7,067 nucleotides of DNA from Prevotella sp. UBA3675 (GCA_002372235.1 DFJI01000005.1:21909-28975), one strand, 5' to 3'. Positions 1-6,573 are shown, counted from the stretch's first letter. Program-made: numbers and translations. Notes: generated by a model not told the origin, from the letters alone.

Positions 1-8
1 AATTATAA

Positions 9-83
9 TAATTTCTGTCCGAAAAAAACTATGCATAGTAATTTCTGTCCGAAAAAACCATGCATAGTAATTTCTGTCCGAAA
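9..83. repeat. Three-copy 29/30-bp direct repeat downstream of the export operon
   Basis: The 16-base core TAATTTCTGTCCGAAA occurs at 9-24, 39-54 and 68-83, so the period is 30 and then 29 bp. The second and third copies are preceded by ATGCATAG, and A-runs separate the units. Around the first junction ACTATGCATAGT (28-39) is a perfect 12-bp palindrome; the second junction has one mismatch to it. Read on the minus strand, the direction of the operon ending at 90, each palindrome is followed by a run of T, which faintly resembles a terminator, but the stem is too short to be convincing. The sequence before the first copy (1-8) has diverged, so the array may end there, although the window edge prevents certainty. 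The period is too short for CRISPR. Confidence 0.85.
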
Positions 84-89
84 CCTAAA

Positions 90-1334
90 TTATTTCTGAT
101 TTCTTGCTTTCTTCTGAGCCTTCTTCTCGGCCAGTCGTTCGCGCACGTCCTGGTGGGCTAGGTGAATCTGGTAGCGATACACGATGAGGGCCAGACCGAA
201 GTAGAGGGCAGCCTGCAGCCACAGGATGCGATACTCCATGAGCACGTCGCCCAGCGAGGCACCCATTGAGTTCAGTCGCACGTATGCCTTCACGCCGAAG
301 GTCGAGGGGAAGAGCCACGACACGCCCTGCCACACGCCCGGGATGTTGGACTGCGGCCAGCTGATGCCCGTCATGAACAGCAAGGGGATGGATATGAACA
401 CCATGAGCAGCATCACGTTCTCGCGATACTTCACCATGCACGACACGGTCATGCCGAAGAAGATGCAGGCCAGGATGTAAGGCACCATGATGACCAGCAG
501 CGTCTGCCATGTGGCCAACTGCGGGAAGCTGAACAGATAAGGCACGCCCGCCACGAGCCATGCGCCCATCACGGCATAGATCATGAAGTAGCACATCGCC
601 TTGCCCAGCACGATGCGGAACATGCCGTGATAGTGCTTGTTCACGGGTATGAGCAGCCCGTAGCGGTTCTCCTCGCGGGCCGTACCAGCCGAGAGGCCGA
701 TGCCCAGCACCAGCGTCTGCTGCAGGATCAGGATGAGCACGGCAGGCAGGATGAACGAGCCGTAGCCGCCCGAGGGATTGAAGATAGGCACTTCGACATA
801 GTCGAGCGGCTTGGCCGCTATCACCTCTTCGCGGTGCGTATAGCGCCCGCCCAGCTTGGTCTTGATCTCCGCTCCCATCTGCATGCTCACCATTTGTGCC
901 GTCTGGAACAGGGCTTTATAGGTGAGCATCAGGCTCATGTCGCAATACACGCTGATCACGCCCTGTTGCAGTCGGTTCACGTTCTTGTCGAAGTCGCTTG
1001 GAATATAGTAGATGCCCTTCACAATCTGCCGGCTCACCAGCGACTTGGCCTCCTCCATGTCCTGCGCGTAGCAGGCCACGTTCACGTCGGGCGAGGCATC
1101 GCACATGCGTATGAACTGGCGCGAGAGCGACGAGTGCGACTGATCGACCACCACCACGGGCACTTCGTGCACCACCTCGTTATTATAGATCCAGGAGTAC
1201 AGGAGCGGATAGATGATAGGCACGATGATGAAGAAGATGAGCACGCCCTCGTCCTTCACCACCTGTCTCATTTCCTGCCGCCAGATGTAGCAGGCATCCT
1301 GCAGGGCCTCGTATGCGTTATGGAATATAGACAT
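90..1334 (-). CDS. ABC-2 type transporter permease (second permease of exporter)
   Basis: This is the integral membrane subunit of an ABC-2 type exporter, acting in the inner membrane with the permease encoded just upstream. From ATG 1334 it has 414 residues, a usual length for the ABC2_membrane_3 (YhhJ/YbhR-like) group. A first membrane helix lies at about 31-49, followed by a large periplasmic domain at about 50-188 that begins with the strand VPVVVVDQ. Five more helices lie near 190-214, 243-266, 277-299, 305-325 and 370-388. The C-terminal tail (about 397-414) is very basic and cytoplasmic. The start overlaps the end of the preceding gene by 17 bp, which suggests translational coupling. 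An in-frame ATG at 1349 would add five residues (MQCLL) and lengthen the overlap; MSIF is preferred because it overlaps less. The substrate is unknown. It is the last gene of the operon. Confidence 0.88.
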   Translation of the reverse strand: MSIFHNAYEALQDACYIWRQEMRQVVKDEGVLIFFIIVPIIYPLLYSWIYNNEVVHEVPVVVVDQSHSSLSRQFIRMCDASPDVNVACYAQDMEEAKSLVSRQIVKGIYYIPSDFDKNVNRLQQGVISVYCDMSLMLTYKALFQTAQMVSMQMGAEIKTKLGGRYTHREEVIAAKPLDYVEVPIFNPSGGYGSFILPAVLILILQQTLVLGIGLSAGTAREENRYGLLIPVNKHYHGMFRIVLGKAMCYFMIYAVMGAWLVAGVPYLFSFPQLATWQTLLVIMVPYILACIFFGMTVSCMVKYRENVMLLMVFISIPLLFMTGISWPQSNIPGVWQGVSWLFPSTFGVKAYVRLNSMGASLGDVLMEYRILWLQAALYFGLALIVYRYQIHLAHQDVRERLAEKKAQKKARNQK

Positions 1335-2487
1335 AAGTAAGCATTGCATTCTTTATTTTACTCACCACGAACCACGGCAGCAGTGTGAAGGCCACCAGCG
1401 CGGCAAAATGGAACCATGCCTCTAACAGCGGGAAGCCGTTGAAGACACAGATCTGATAGATCATGTAGTAGTGGCGCAGGGGGAAGAGCCACGTGAGTGA
1501 CTGCAGCGGCCCGTCCATGCCCATTGCGGGGAAGGCCGATCCGGCCATTGAGAAGCTGAGCACGGCCCACAGCGAGCACACGCTCATCGACATGCGCAGC
1601 GAGGGCATCAGGCCGAAGGCGAAGATGCCGAAGCCCTGACTGGCCAGCACCTGTATCAGGCCCAGCAGCACCAGCATCAGGGGCGAGCCCAGATGGGGGA
1701 ATCCCAGATGGTAGAACACGTAGTACTGGTAGCCATAGACGATGGCCAGCCAGATGATGGTCTGTGGCAGGAACTTGCCCAGCATGGCCACATAGATGTT
1801 GTCGTGCGCCAGTCGCATCCACAGCTTGCCCGAGTCGAACTTCAGCTCCGTGCCCAGCGAGTAGGCTGAGATGAGGAAGATGAACAGCATGATCATGCCC
1901 GGCACGATCATCGTGGTGAGATAGACGTTGTAGCTGGTCCAGGGGTTGGCTATCTGGTGCAGGTCTATCCTGATGGGCTGCAGCAGTGTCTGTATCTGCG
2001 CATTGGTGAATCCGCGTGCCTGTAGCGTGGCCTGTCCCACGGCAGCCGATCCCAGTGTCGAGATGGTCTTCAGGTCTTTGAACAGCAGTGATCCGGCGGC
2101 CAGCGAGGTCATGGAGTAGTAGAACGACACCTTCGGCTGTCGGCTGGCCAGCAGGTTGTCGGTCGTGCCTTTCGGAATATATAGGAAGGCATAGATCTCG
2201 TTGCGCTGTATGGCCTTTCTTGCCTCGGTCACGCTGGGATAGTGGGCCACGACGTGCGACATCTGGAATCCGTCGAGCCTGCGTGTCAGTGCGCGTGTGG
2301 TCGAGGTGTTGTCCAGGTCCACCACGCCCACGGGCATGCTGGTGGGCAGTCCGTCGTCCATCAAACTGGTGAAGAACACCGTCACCAGGATGGGGAAGGC
2401 CACCATGCAGAAGCGATAGATGTGATTCCTCCTCAGAATCAGCAGCTCTCGCATCAGAATCCTGTATATCTGCTTTAGATATTCCAT
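1318..2487 (-). CDS. ABC-2 type transporter permease (first permease of exporter)
   Basis: This 389-residue inner-membrane permease shares its architecture with the gene that follows it, so the pair probably forms a heterodimeric transmembrane core. An N-terminal amphipathic stretch precedes helix 1 (about 24-41). A periplasmic domain (about 42-187) starts with MPVGVVDLDN, a pattern typical of ABC2_membrane_3 proteins. Five further helices lie near 188-210, 235-257, 269-293, 300-320 and 360-377, and LTWLFPLRHYY (331-341) matches the late conserved loop of this family. The ATG at 2487 directly follows the adaptor stop codon (2490-2488) with no intervening base, and the 3' end overlaps the next permease. 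No Walker A or ABC signature sequence is present, so this is not a permease-ATPase fusion. The substrate cannot be told from the sequence. Confidence 0.9.
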   Translation of the reverse strand: MEYLKQIYRILMRELLILRRNHIYRFCMVAFPILVTVFFTSLMDDGLPTSMPVGVVDLDNTSTTRALTRRLDGFQMSHVVAHYPSVTEARKAIQRNEIYAFLYIPKGTTDNLLASRQPKVSFYYSMTSLAAGSLLFKDLKTISTLGSAAVGQATLQARGFTNAQIQTLLQPIRIDLHQIANPWTSYNVYLTTMIVPGMIMLFIFLISAYSLGTELKFDSGKLWMRLAHDNIYVAMLGKFLPQTIIWLAIVYGYQYYVFYHLGFPHLGSPLMLVLLGLIQVLASQGFGIFAFGLMPSLRMSMSVCSLWAVLSFSMAGSAFPAMGMDGPLQSLTWLFPLRHYYMIYQICVFNGFPLLEAWFHFAALVAFTLLPWFVVSKIKNAMLTYVYIP

Positions 2488-3471
2488 TTATTTGATGATG
2501 AGCGACATACCCGGGCGCAGTCCTTCGAGTTTCTCCGTAGGACGGGCCTTCACCTCAAACGTCTTCAGGTCATACTGTCCGTTGGCCTTCGTGGCCTTCC
2601 ACACGGCGTAGGAGCCTTGGTCCTTCATGTGATAGACCTTCATCTTCACCTCCTTGTCGAAGGCGGGCACGAATGCGGTGAACTCGGTGCCCACCTGCAT
2701 GCCGTTGAGCTGGTCTTCGCGCACGTTGAACGTGCCCCACATGTCGTTCATCATCGAGATGGTCATGATGGGGCTGCCCGTGCCCACGAGCTCGCCTATC
2801 TTGGGATAGATGCTGCTCACCTCGCCGTCCATCTGTGCCAGCTGCACGGTCTCGCCCATGTAGCTGTTCACCTCCTGCACGGCTCCCTTGGCGCGGTTCA
2901 GCTGTGCCTCTGCGGCAGCTTTCTCTTCCCTGCGCGCGCCGTTCAGTGCCATGTCATACTGGCTCTGTGCGGCCTTTTCCGTGGCCTGCATGGCCTTGTA
3001 GTTGGCAAATGCCTCGTCGCGTTTCTGTGCGCTCATCACGCCCTCGTCGTAGAGTCGCTGCACGCGGTTATATGACTTCTCGGCTATCTCCAGTCCGGCC
3101 TTGGCCTTCTGCAGCAGCTGATAGGCGGCCTGCACCTGTTCCTTTCGGGCGCCGTTGCGTGCCATCTGGTCCAGTGCCTGTGCGCCGGCCTCGGCGCCCT
3201 GTGCCTGCATCATCTTGGCGCGCACCTCGGGTGCGTCGATGATGGCCAGTGTGTCGCCGGCCTTCACGAAGTCGCCTTCCTTCACTCTAATCTCCAGAAT
3301 ACGTCCGGGCACCTTGCTCGACACTCTATATTCCGACACCTCTACCTGTCCCTGAATCAGTTCAGGGTCGCGTCCCAGTGTGAAAAAGCCGATGAGGGCC
3401 ACCAGGGCTACTACTGTTGCGAATCCCAAGATTGCATACAGAATGTTTTTATGTTGCGTTGTTGCTGACAT
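2488..3471 (-). CDS. HlyD/YbhG-family periplasmic adaptor (membrane fusion protein)
   Basis: This periplasmic adaptor should link the inner-membrane permeases to the outer-membrane channel. The 327-residue product has one N-terminal anchor helix (about 10-31) and then a lipoyl/barrel-sandwich half, VPGRILEIRVKEGDFVKAGD (54-73). A long alpha-helical hairpin (about 83-205) follows, then the second lipoyl half (DGEVSSIYPKIGELVGTGSP, 215-234) and a beta-barrel to the C-terminus. The two hairpin arms carry near-matching motifs, NGARKEQ (106-112) and NGARREE (177-183), a pseudo-symmetric feature I associate with YbhG/YhiI-type adaptors. The length is normal for the family. It begins 46 bp after the channel gene, and its stop codon abuts the ATG of the first permease. 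The start at 3471 is an ATG just before the anchor helix. Confidence 0.93.
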   Translation of the reverse strand: MSATTQHKNILYAILGFATVVALVALIGFFTLGRDPELIQGQVEVSEYRVSSKVPGRILEIRVKEGDFVKAGDTLAIIDAPEVRAKMMQAQGAEAGAQALDQMARNGARKEQVQAAYQLLQKAKAGLEIAEKSYNRVQRLYDEGVMSAQKRDEAFANYKAMQATEKAAQSQYDMALNGARREEKAAAEAQLNRAKGAVQEVNSYMGETVQLAQMDGEVSSIYPKIGELVGTGSPIMTISMMNDMWGTFNVREDQLNGMQVGTEFTAFVPAFDKEVKMKVYHMKDQGSYAVWKATKANGQYDLKTFEVKARPTEKLEGLRPGMSLIIK

Positions 3472-3517
3472 GATATGTTGTGATCAGTTCTAAATGATAA
3501 TAATAAAGTTCTATGTG

Positions 3518-5083
3518 TTATTGGAGCGAGCCGAGTGCCTTCTGCAGATCCACCTGACTCATCTTCACGGCTATCTCGGCATCTATCTTCTGCGACTTGG
3601 CCTGCAGCCAGGCTGTCTGTGCCTCCATCACGATGGTGGGGGTCACCACGCCCTCGGCAAATCCCACGTTGGCCGTGTGCAGGTTCTCGTCGGCCTTCTT
3701 CACGCTGGCCTCGGCCATTGCCAGTCGCTTGTTGGCCTCTTCCACCTTGAAGGCCACCTGGTTCACTTGCAGCTCAATCTTCTCGCGGGCCTCCTCGCGC
3801 TGCAGGTTGACGATGGCGGCGGCACTCTTCGATGCGCGCACCTTATACATCACGTCGCCCCAGTTCCACAGGGGTATGCGCAGCAGCACGCCCACGTTCC
3901 AGAAGCCCCTGAACTTGCGCTCGAAGCCGTTCTGCAGCGAGGGATTGCTCACCACGTAGCCGCCCGTCAGGGCCAGTTGCGGATAGTAGCCTGCGCGCAG
4001 CAGGTTGGTGCCCTGCTTGGCGATGGCCACGGTGTTGTCCAGCATCTTCAGCTCGGGGCGGTTCTCGAGTGCCTGCTCCACGTTGGCCTGCGGTGCCAGC
4101 GTGAGTGCGCCCAGGTCGTCTTTGTCCTCGTCGGCCAGTGTCACCTGTTCGCTCATGGGCAGTCCTATCATCTGGCAGAGCAGCATCTTCGACAGCACCA
4201 GTCCGTCGTTCACCTTCTGCACTGCCATCTCGGCCTCGTTCACCTTCACGCTCACGCTCAGTCCGTCGCTGCGTGTGGCCACGCCCTCCTTGATCATCTT
4301 CTGCACGTCGCCGTCCAGTTTCTTCACCACCGCTAAGTAGCTCTCGGCCAGCTTCTTCTTGTGCTTGAGCGACACCACCTGCCAGTAGGTCTGGTCCACG
4401 GTGTAGATCACGTTCTGCCGCTTGGCCTCAGTGGTGTTCTCGGCCAGCCGTTCGCCCAGTGTGGCCATCTTGTTCATGGCCACGATGCTGCCGCCCATGA
4501 ACACGGGCTGCACGGCCATGATGGATCCGGCCCACACGTGGCGCGTGTCGGTGTGGAAGGCATCCACGATCTCGCGGCCCACGCCGTTCAGCTTGCTGGC
4601 CAGTGCGGTCTCTAAGGGTGCAGCCTCGGTGTGCACTGCCGTCCCGATGGTCTGCACCAGCGAGGCAGGCAGCCCGCTTGCCACGAGGTCGGCCCCGATC
4701 TGTTGTGCGTAGTTCTGTATTCCGTTCACGGCGCTGTTGCCCATGTTCGAGAGCAGCGTCTTCTGGTCGTTGTTCAGCAGCGAGATTTCCTCACTGGTGA
4801 ACTGATAGGTACCCACCGCCGAGATATGTGGCAGATACTTTGTGCGCATCGACTTGCGGATGTTCTTGGCCACGTCCTGTCTCAGTTGGGCGGCCTCCAT
4901 CTGCTTGTTGTTGCGCAGCGCCATTGCCCTGCAGCTGTCCAGGCTCAGCAGTTGTTGTGCCTGCACAGGCAGTGCTGCCGTCAGCAGCCATGCGCCCACA
5001 ACGCGGCCTGCCCATCGGGCTGCCGCCGGATGGGCTCCGCTGCCGTGTCCCAGCGCTTTCAGCAAGAAACGTTTGTTCGTCAT
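3518..5083 (-). CDS. TolC-family outer membrane efflux channel
   Basis: This is the outer-membrane exit duct of the exporter. The 521-residue product has a signal peptide with a long basic n-region (1-29), a hydrophobic core (VVGAWLLTAALPV, 28-40) and likely cleavage after VQA (40-42). Two OEP repeats follow. The first starts with LSLDSCRAMALRNN (46-59) and the strand LPHISAVGTYQF (84-95). The second includes the ENRPEL motif (340-345) and the strand YYPQLALTGGYVV (366-378), and ends in long helices with VVTPTIVMEAQTAWLQAK (479-496). The first beta-hairpin carries an unusually long loop (about 97-181). ATG 5083 is chosen because it gives a recognisable signal peptide; the in-frame extension to 5128 would need a TTG start. 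It leads the four-gene operon. No strong promoter was found in the 105 bp upstream, so readthrough from the gene before it is possible. Confidence 0.93.
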   Translation of the reverse strand: MTNKRFLLKALGHGSGAHPAAARWAGRVVGAWLLTAALPVQAQQLLSLDSCRAMALRNNKQMEAAQLRQDVAKNIRKSMRTKYLPHISAVGTYQFTSEEISLLNNDQKTLLSNMGNSAVNGIQNYAQQIGADLVASGLPASLVQTIGTAVHTEAAPLETALASKLNGVGREIVDAFHTDTRHVWAGSIMAVQPVFMGGSIVAMNKMATLGERLAENTTEAKRQNVIYTVDQTYWQVVSLKHKKKLAESYLAVVKKLDGDVQKMIKEGVATRSDGLSVSVKVNEAEMAVQKVNDGLVLSKMLLCQMIGLPMSEQVTLADEDKDDLGALTLAPQANVEQALENRPELKMLDNTVAIAKQGTNLLRAGYYPQLALTGGYVVSNPSLQNGFERKFRGFWNVGVLLRIPLWNWGDVMYKVRASKSAAAIVNLQREEAREKIELQVNQVAFKVEEANKRLAMAEASVKKADENLHTANVGFAEGVVTPTIVMEAQTAWLQAKSQKIDAEIAVKMSQVDLQKALGSLQ

Positions 5084-5136
5084 TTCGCTTTTTTTGATGT
5101 TATTTATTTTAACTTTCGTAAGTTCCAACTGTCTAT

Positions 5137-5160
5137 ACTCCCAAACTCCTAAACTCCTTA
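5137..5160. repeat. Three 8-bp tandem units between the coiled-coil gene and the TolC gene
   Basis: ACTCCCAA, ACTCCTAA and ACTCCTTA lie head to tail, and a partial similar stretch (GACCTCCAAA) follows at 5161-5170. On the transcribed strand the unit reads roughly AGGAGTTT, so it is purine-rich but too far from ATG 5083 to be its ribosome binding site. The 105-bp spacer (5084-5188) otherwise shows no hairpin terminator. Confidence 0.7.
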
Positions 5161-5188
5161 GACCTCCAAAACTTGAATTATTTCTGTT

Positions 5189-6058
5189 TTACTTAAACGT
5201 GAAGGTCTTCGTCCCGATCATGTTGCCGTCGGCAAAGATGCTCACGCGGTAGTCGCCTGCCCCGAGGTACTCGTTCACGTCCCAGTAGGTCTGCACGCTC
5301 ATCTCCTCGCCGGCATACTCCACGGTCTTCTTCATCGAGTATTCTATCTGCCGGTTCTCATACTGGAAGGTGCCGCCCGTGAGCACGTCGCCGTTCGGGG
5401 TCTGTATGCGCACGTAGAGTGTGCGTTGCCCGTTGGTGGCCGTCACGTTCTTGGCGATGCTGAAACTCACCTGAATCTGCTTGCAGTCCTTCATCTTCTT
5501 CGCGGCCTTGTTGCGCTTGTTCAGCGGTGTCATGGTGATGCCGGTGGCATCCAGCTGTGCGGCGATGGCCACCTTCTCGCTGAGCGATGCCTTCTCCGAG
5601 GCCAGGTTCACGTTCTGCCGGTTGCTCTCTGCCAGCTCGTCGCGTATCTGCGAGTTCTCGCTGCGCAGGGTCTCGTTCACCTGATTGAGCGAGTCCACCT
5701 GTCGGATGAACGAGCGCAGCACGTCACGCACGGTGGCCAGTTCCTTCTTCAGCCGTGCTATCTCGCGTGCGTCGGTTTCCTTGGTCTTCTTCAGTTCCTC
5801 CAGCAGCTGTTGTGTGCGCAACTGCTCCTGCGTGAGCTGGGCCACGAGCGAGTCGTTGTTGATCTGAGTCATCATCTCGCTGTACTGCAGCGTGAAGCGC
5901 TCATATTCGTTCTCCATTTCCTGTTTGTCCAGCAGGGCCAGTTCCTGCATTTCCTGGTTGGCAACCTTCTGTTCCTGCAGGTTCAGGAACAGCCAGACGG
6001 CGATACCTGCCAACAACACCACCGCCGCGATAGCGGCAATGAACCATGTCTTCTTCAT
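5189..6058 (-). CDS. Membrane-anchored coiled-coil protein with C-terminal beta domain, function unknown
   Basis: The function is not known. The 289-residue product has a short basic start (MKKTW), one membrane helix (about 5-26) and a long charged coiled coil (about 28-165, rich in E, K, Q and L heptads). A beta-strand-rich domain (about 190-289) follows, with TLYVRIQTPNGDVL (213-226), YWDVNEYLGAGDYRVSIFADG (258-278) and a final TKTFTFK. The C-terminal part resembles an Ig-like or carbohydrate-module fold only in general character. From memory, proteins with this layout are widespread in Bacteroidales and are often mislabelled as SMC or chromosome-partition proteins because of the coiled coil. 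There is no ATPase motif, so that label is not supported. Topology should place the coiled coil in the periplasm. ATG 6058 is preferred over an in-frame TTG at 6070. A strong promoter lies just upstream, and the exporter operon follows 105 bp downstream on the same strand. Confidence 0.85.
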   Translation of the reverse strand: MKKTWFIAAIAAVVLLAGIAVWLFLNLQEQKVANQEMQELALLDKQEMENEYERFTLQYSEMMTQINNDSLVAQLTQEQLRTQQLLEELKKTKETDAREIARLKKELATVRDVLRSFIRQVDSLNQVNETLRSENSQIRDELAESNRQNVNLASEKASLSEKVAIAAQLDATGITMTPLNKRNKAAKKMKDCKQIQVSFSIAKNVTATNGQRTLYVRIQTPNGDVLTGGTFQYENRQIEYSMKKTVEYAGEEMSVQTYWDVNEYLGAGDYRVSIFADGNMIGTKTFTFK

Positions 6059-6072
6059 CCTTTTGTTCAATC

Positions 6073-6086
6073 AATATTCGAATATT
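6073..6086. promoter_or_regulatory. Perfect 14-bp palindrome at the predicted transcription start
   Basis: AATATTCGAATATT is its own reverse complement and is also part of a tandem direct repeat (AATATTCG at 6073-6080 and 6081-6088). It lies between the -7 box (6093-6100) and the start codon of the leftward gene, so it covers the expected transcription start and leader. A repressor site is the simplest reading, but that is inference. Confidence 0.5.
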
Positions 6087-6092
6087 CGGGCG

Positions 6093-6124
6093 CAAAATTA
6101 CAAGTTTTTTCGCGAATATACAAA
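6093..6124 (-). promoter_or_regulatory. Bacteroidetes-type promoter for the coiled-coil gene
   Basis: Read on the minus strand, TTTG (6124-6121) is followed by 20 bp and then TAATTTTG (6100-6093). This matches the Bacteroidetes housekeeping consensus TTTG-N19-21-TAnnTTTG without a mismatch. The transcript should start near 6086, giving a leader of about 28 nt to ATG 6058. Confidence 0.8.
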
Positions 6125-6147
6125 AAGTTGTAACATTAATTCGCGAA
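6109..6147. promoter_or_regulatory. Pair of TTCGCGAA palindromes, 31 bp apart
   Basis: The 8-bp palindrome TTCGCGAA occurs at 6109-6116 and again at 6140-6147. The first copy sits in the spacer between the -33 and -7 boxes of the leftward promoter, the second just upstream of the -33 box. The centre-to-centre distance is 31 bp, about three helical turns, so both copies face the same side of the DNA. This fits binding sites for a dimeric regulator, but no regulator is identified. Confidence 0.45.
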
Positions 6148-6203
6148 GAGTCACGATAATTAATATAAAAAATGTACGGGCACGCGGAAGGGAGGGGAGA
6201 TAA

Positions 6204-6243
6204 TCCCAGCCACTCCCAGTCAGTCCCAGTTAGTCCCAGCCAG
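6204..6243. repeat. Four exact-length 10-bp tandem units (TCCCAGnnAn)
   Basis: The units are TCCCAGCCAC, TCCCAGTCAG, TCCCAGTTAG and TCCCAGCCAG, 40 bp with no indels. They lie between the divergent promoters, 33 bp upstream of the -33 element of the rightward one. Reading frames crossing them give low-complexity peptides and no credible protein. Confidence 0.85.
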
Positions 6244-6276
6244 TAAGATAGTGATCTCACTTTTCGTAGCCTATAA

Positions 6277-6308
6277 TTTGGAAGTTTCGCAGAAAATACA
6301 TATCTTTG
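6277..6308 (+). promoter_or_regulatory. Bacteroidetes-type promoter for the DUF4492-cydA transcript
   Basis: TTTG (6277-6280), a 20-bp spacer and TATCTTTG (6301-6308) match TTTG-N19-21-TAnnTTTG exactly. Transcription should begin near 6315, only about 14 nt before ATG 6329. This supports the short form of the downstream protein, because an upstream in-frame ATG at 6251 would lie outside the transcript. Confidence 0.82.
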
Positions 6309-6328
6309 CCGCATCAACCATCTGCACG

Positions 6329-6559
6329 ATGCCTATGCGTAAAGACAGTTTTCTTTATCGAGTCTTCGATTTATACTACGATGGATTTCGCAACATGACG
6401 TTGGGAAAGACGCTTTGGCTCATTATTGCCATCAAGCTATTCATCATGTTTGCCATACTCAAAGTCTTCTTCTTCCCCAACTACATCGGCCAGCACGCCG
6501 AGAGTGGGGAGGAAGACGACTTTGTTGCTTCAGAGCTGGTAGAAAGACAGGCTCCGTAG
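6329..6559 (+). CDS. DUF4492-family small membrane protein upstream of cydA
   Basis: This 76-residue single-pass inner-membrane protein matches my recollection of DUF4492 proteins, which occur immediately before cydA in Bacteroidota. Key features are an amphipathic N-terminus (FLYRVFDLYYDGFRNMTLGK, 8-27), a membrane helix (about 28-49, LWLIIAIKLFIMFAILKVFF) that contains lysines at 36 and 45, the exit motif FFPNYIG (48-54) and an acidic C-terminal tail (57-72). The start is ATG 6329 or ATG 6335; both fit the predicted transcript. There is no Shine-Dalgarno sequence, as usual in this phylum. It is followed after 119 bp by cydA on the same strand and presumably co-transcribed. A role as a small accessory subunit or assembly factor of cytochrome bd is inferred from position and size only; it is not similar in sequence to the E. 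coli CydX that I can recall. Confidence 0.85.
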   Translation: MPMRKDSFLYRVFDLYYDGFRNMTLGKTLWLIIAIKLFIMFAILKVFFFPNYIGQHAESGEEDDFVASELVERQAP

Positions 6560-6573
6560 AGCACCACCATAGG

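Noticed and set aside
9..83. CRISPR array
   Set aside because: The unit is 29-30 bp in total with only about 13 bp between cores, and the sequence between cores is itself conserved, so there are no spacers.
627..1340. Long plus-strand reading frame of 237 codons opposite the second permease
   Set aside because: It is a His-rich antisense shadow of a clear membrane protein on the minus strand, with no domain of its own and no promoter.
3494..4336. Plus-strand reading frame of 280 codons opposite the TolC-family gene
   Set aside because: Composition dominated by His, Leu and Gln comes from the GC-rich third positions of the real gene; there is no recognisable domain.
5059..5128. Longer TolC start at the TTG ending at 5128
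   Set aside because: It would put 15 charged residues before an already long signal peptide n-region; ATG 5083 gives a normal export signal.
88..5186. Shared 11-mer AATTATTTCTG near the ends of two minus-strand genes (88-98 and 5176-5186)
   Set aside because: Matches of this length are expected by chance in 7 kb, and the flanks do not align.
5167..5197. Weak promoter for the TolC operon on the minus strand (TTTA, 19 bp, AAGTTTTG)
   Set aside because: There is one mismatch in each box, and similar matches are expected by chance in an AT-rich spacer. It is kept only as a possibility.
6251..6328. N-terminal extension of the DUF4492 protein from an in-frame ATG at 6251
   Set aside because: The extension overlaps the promoter boxes at 6277-6308, so it would not be transcribed from that promoter, and family members as I recall them begin near the shorter start.
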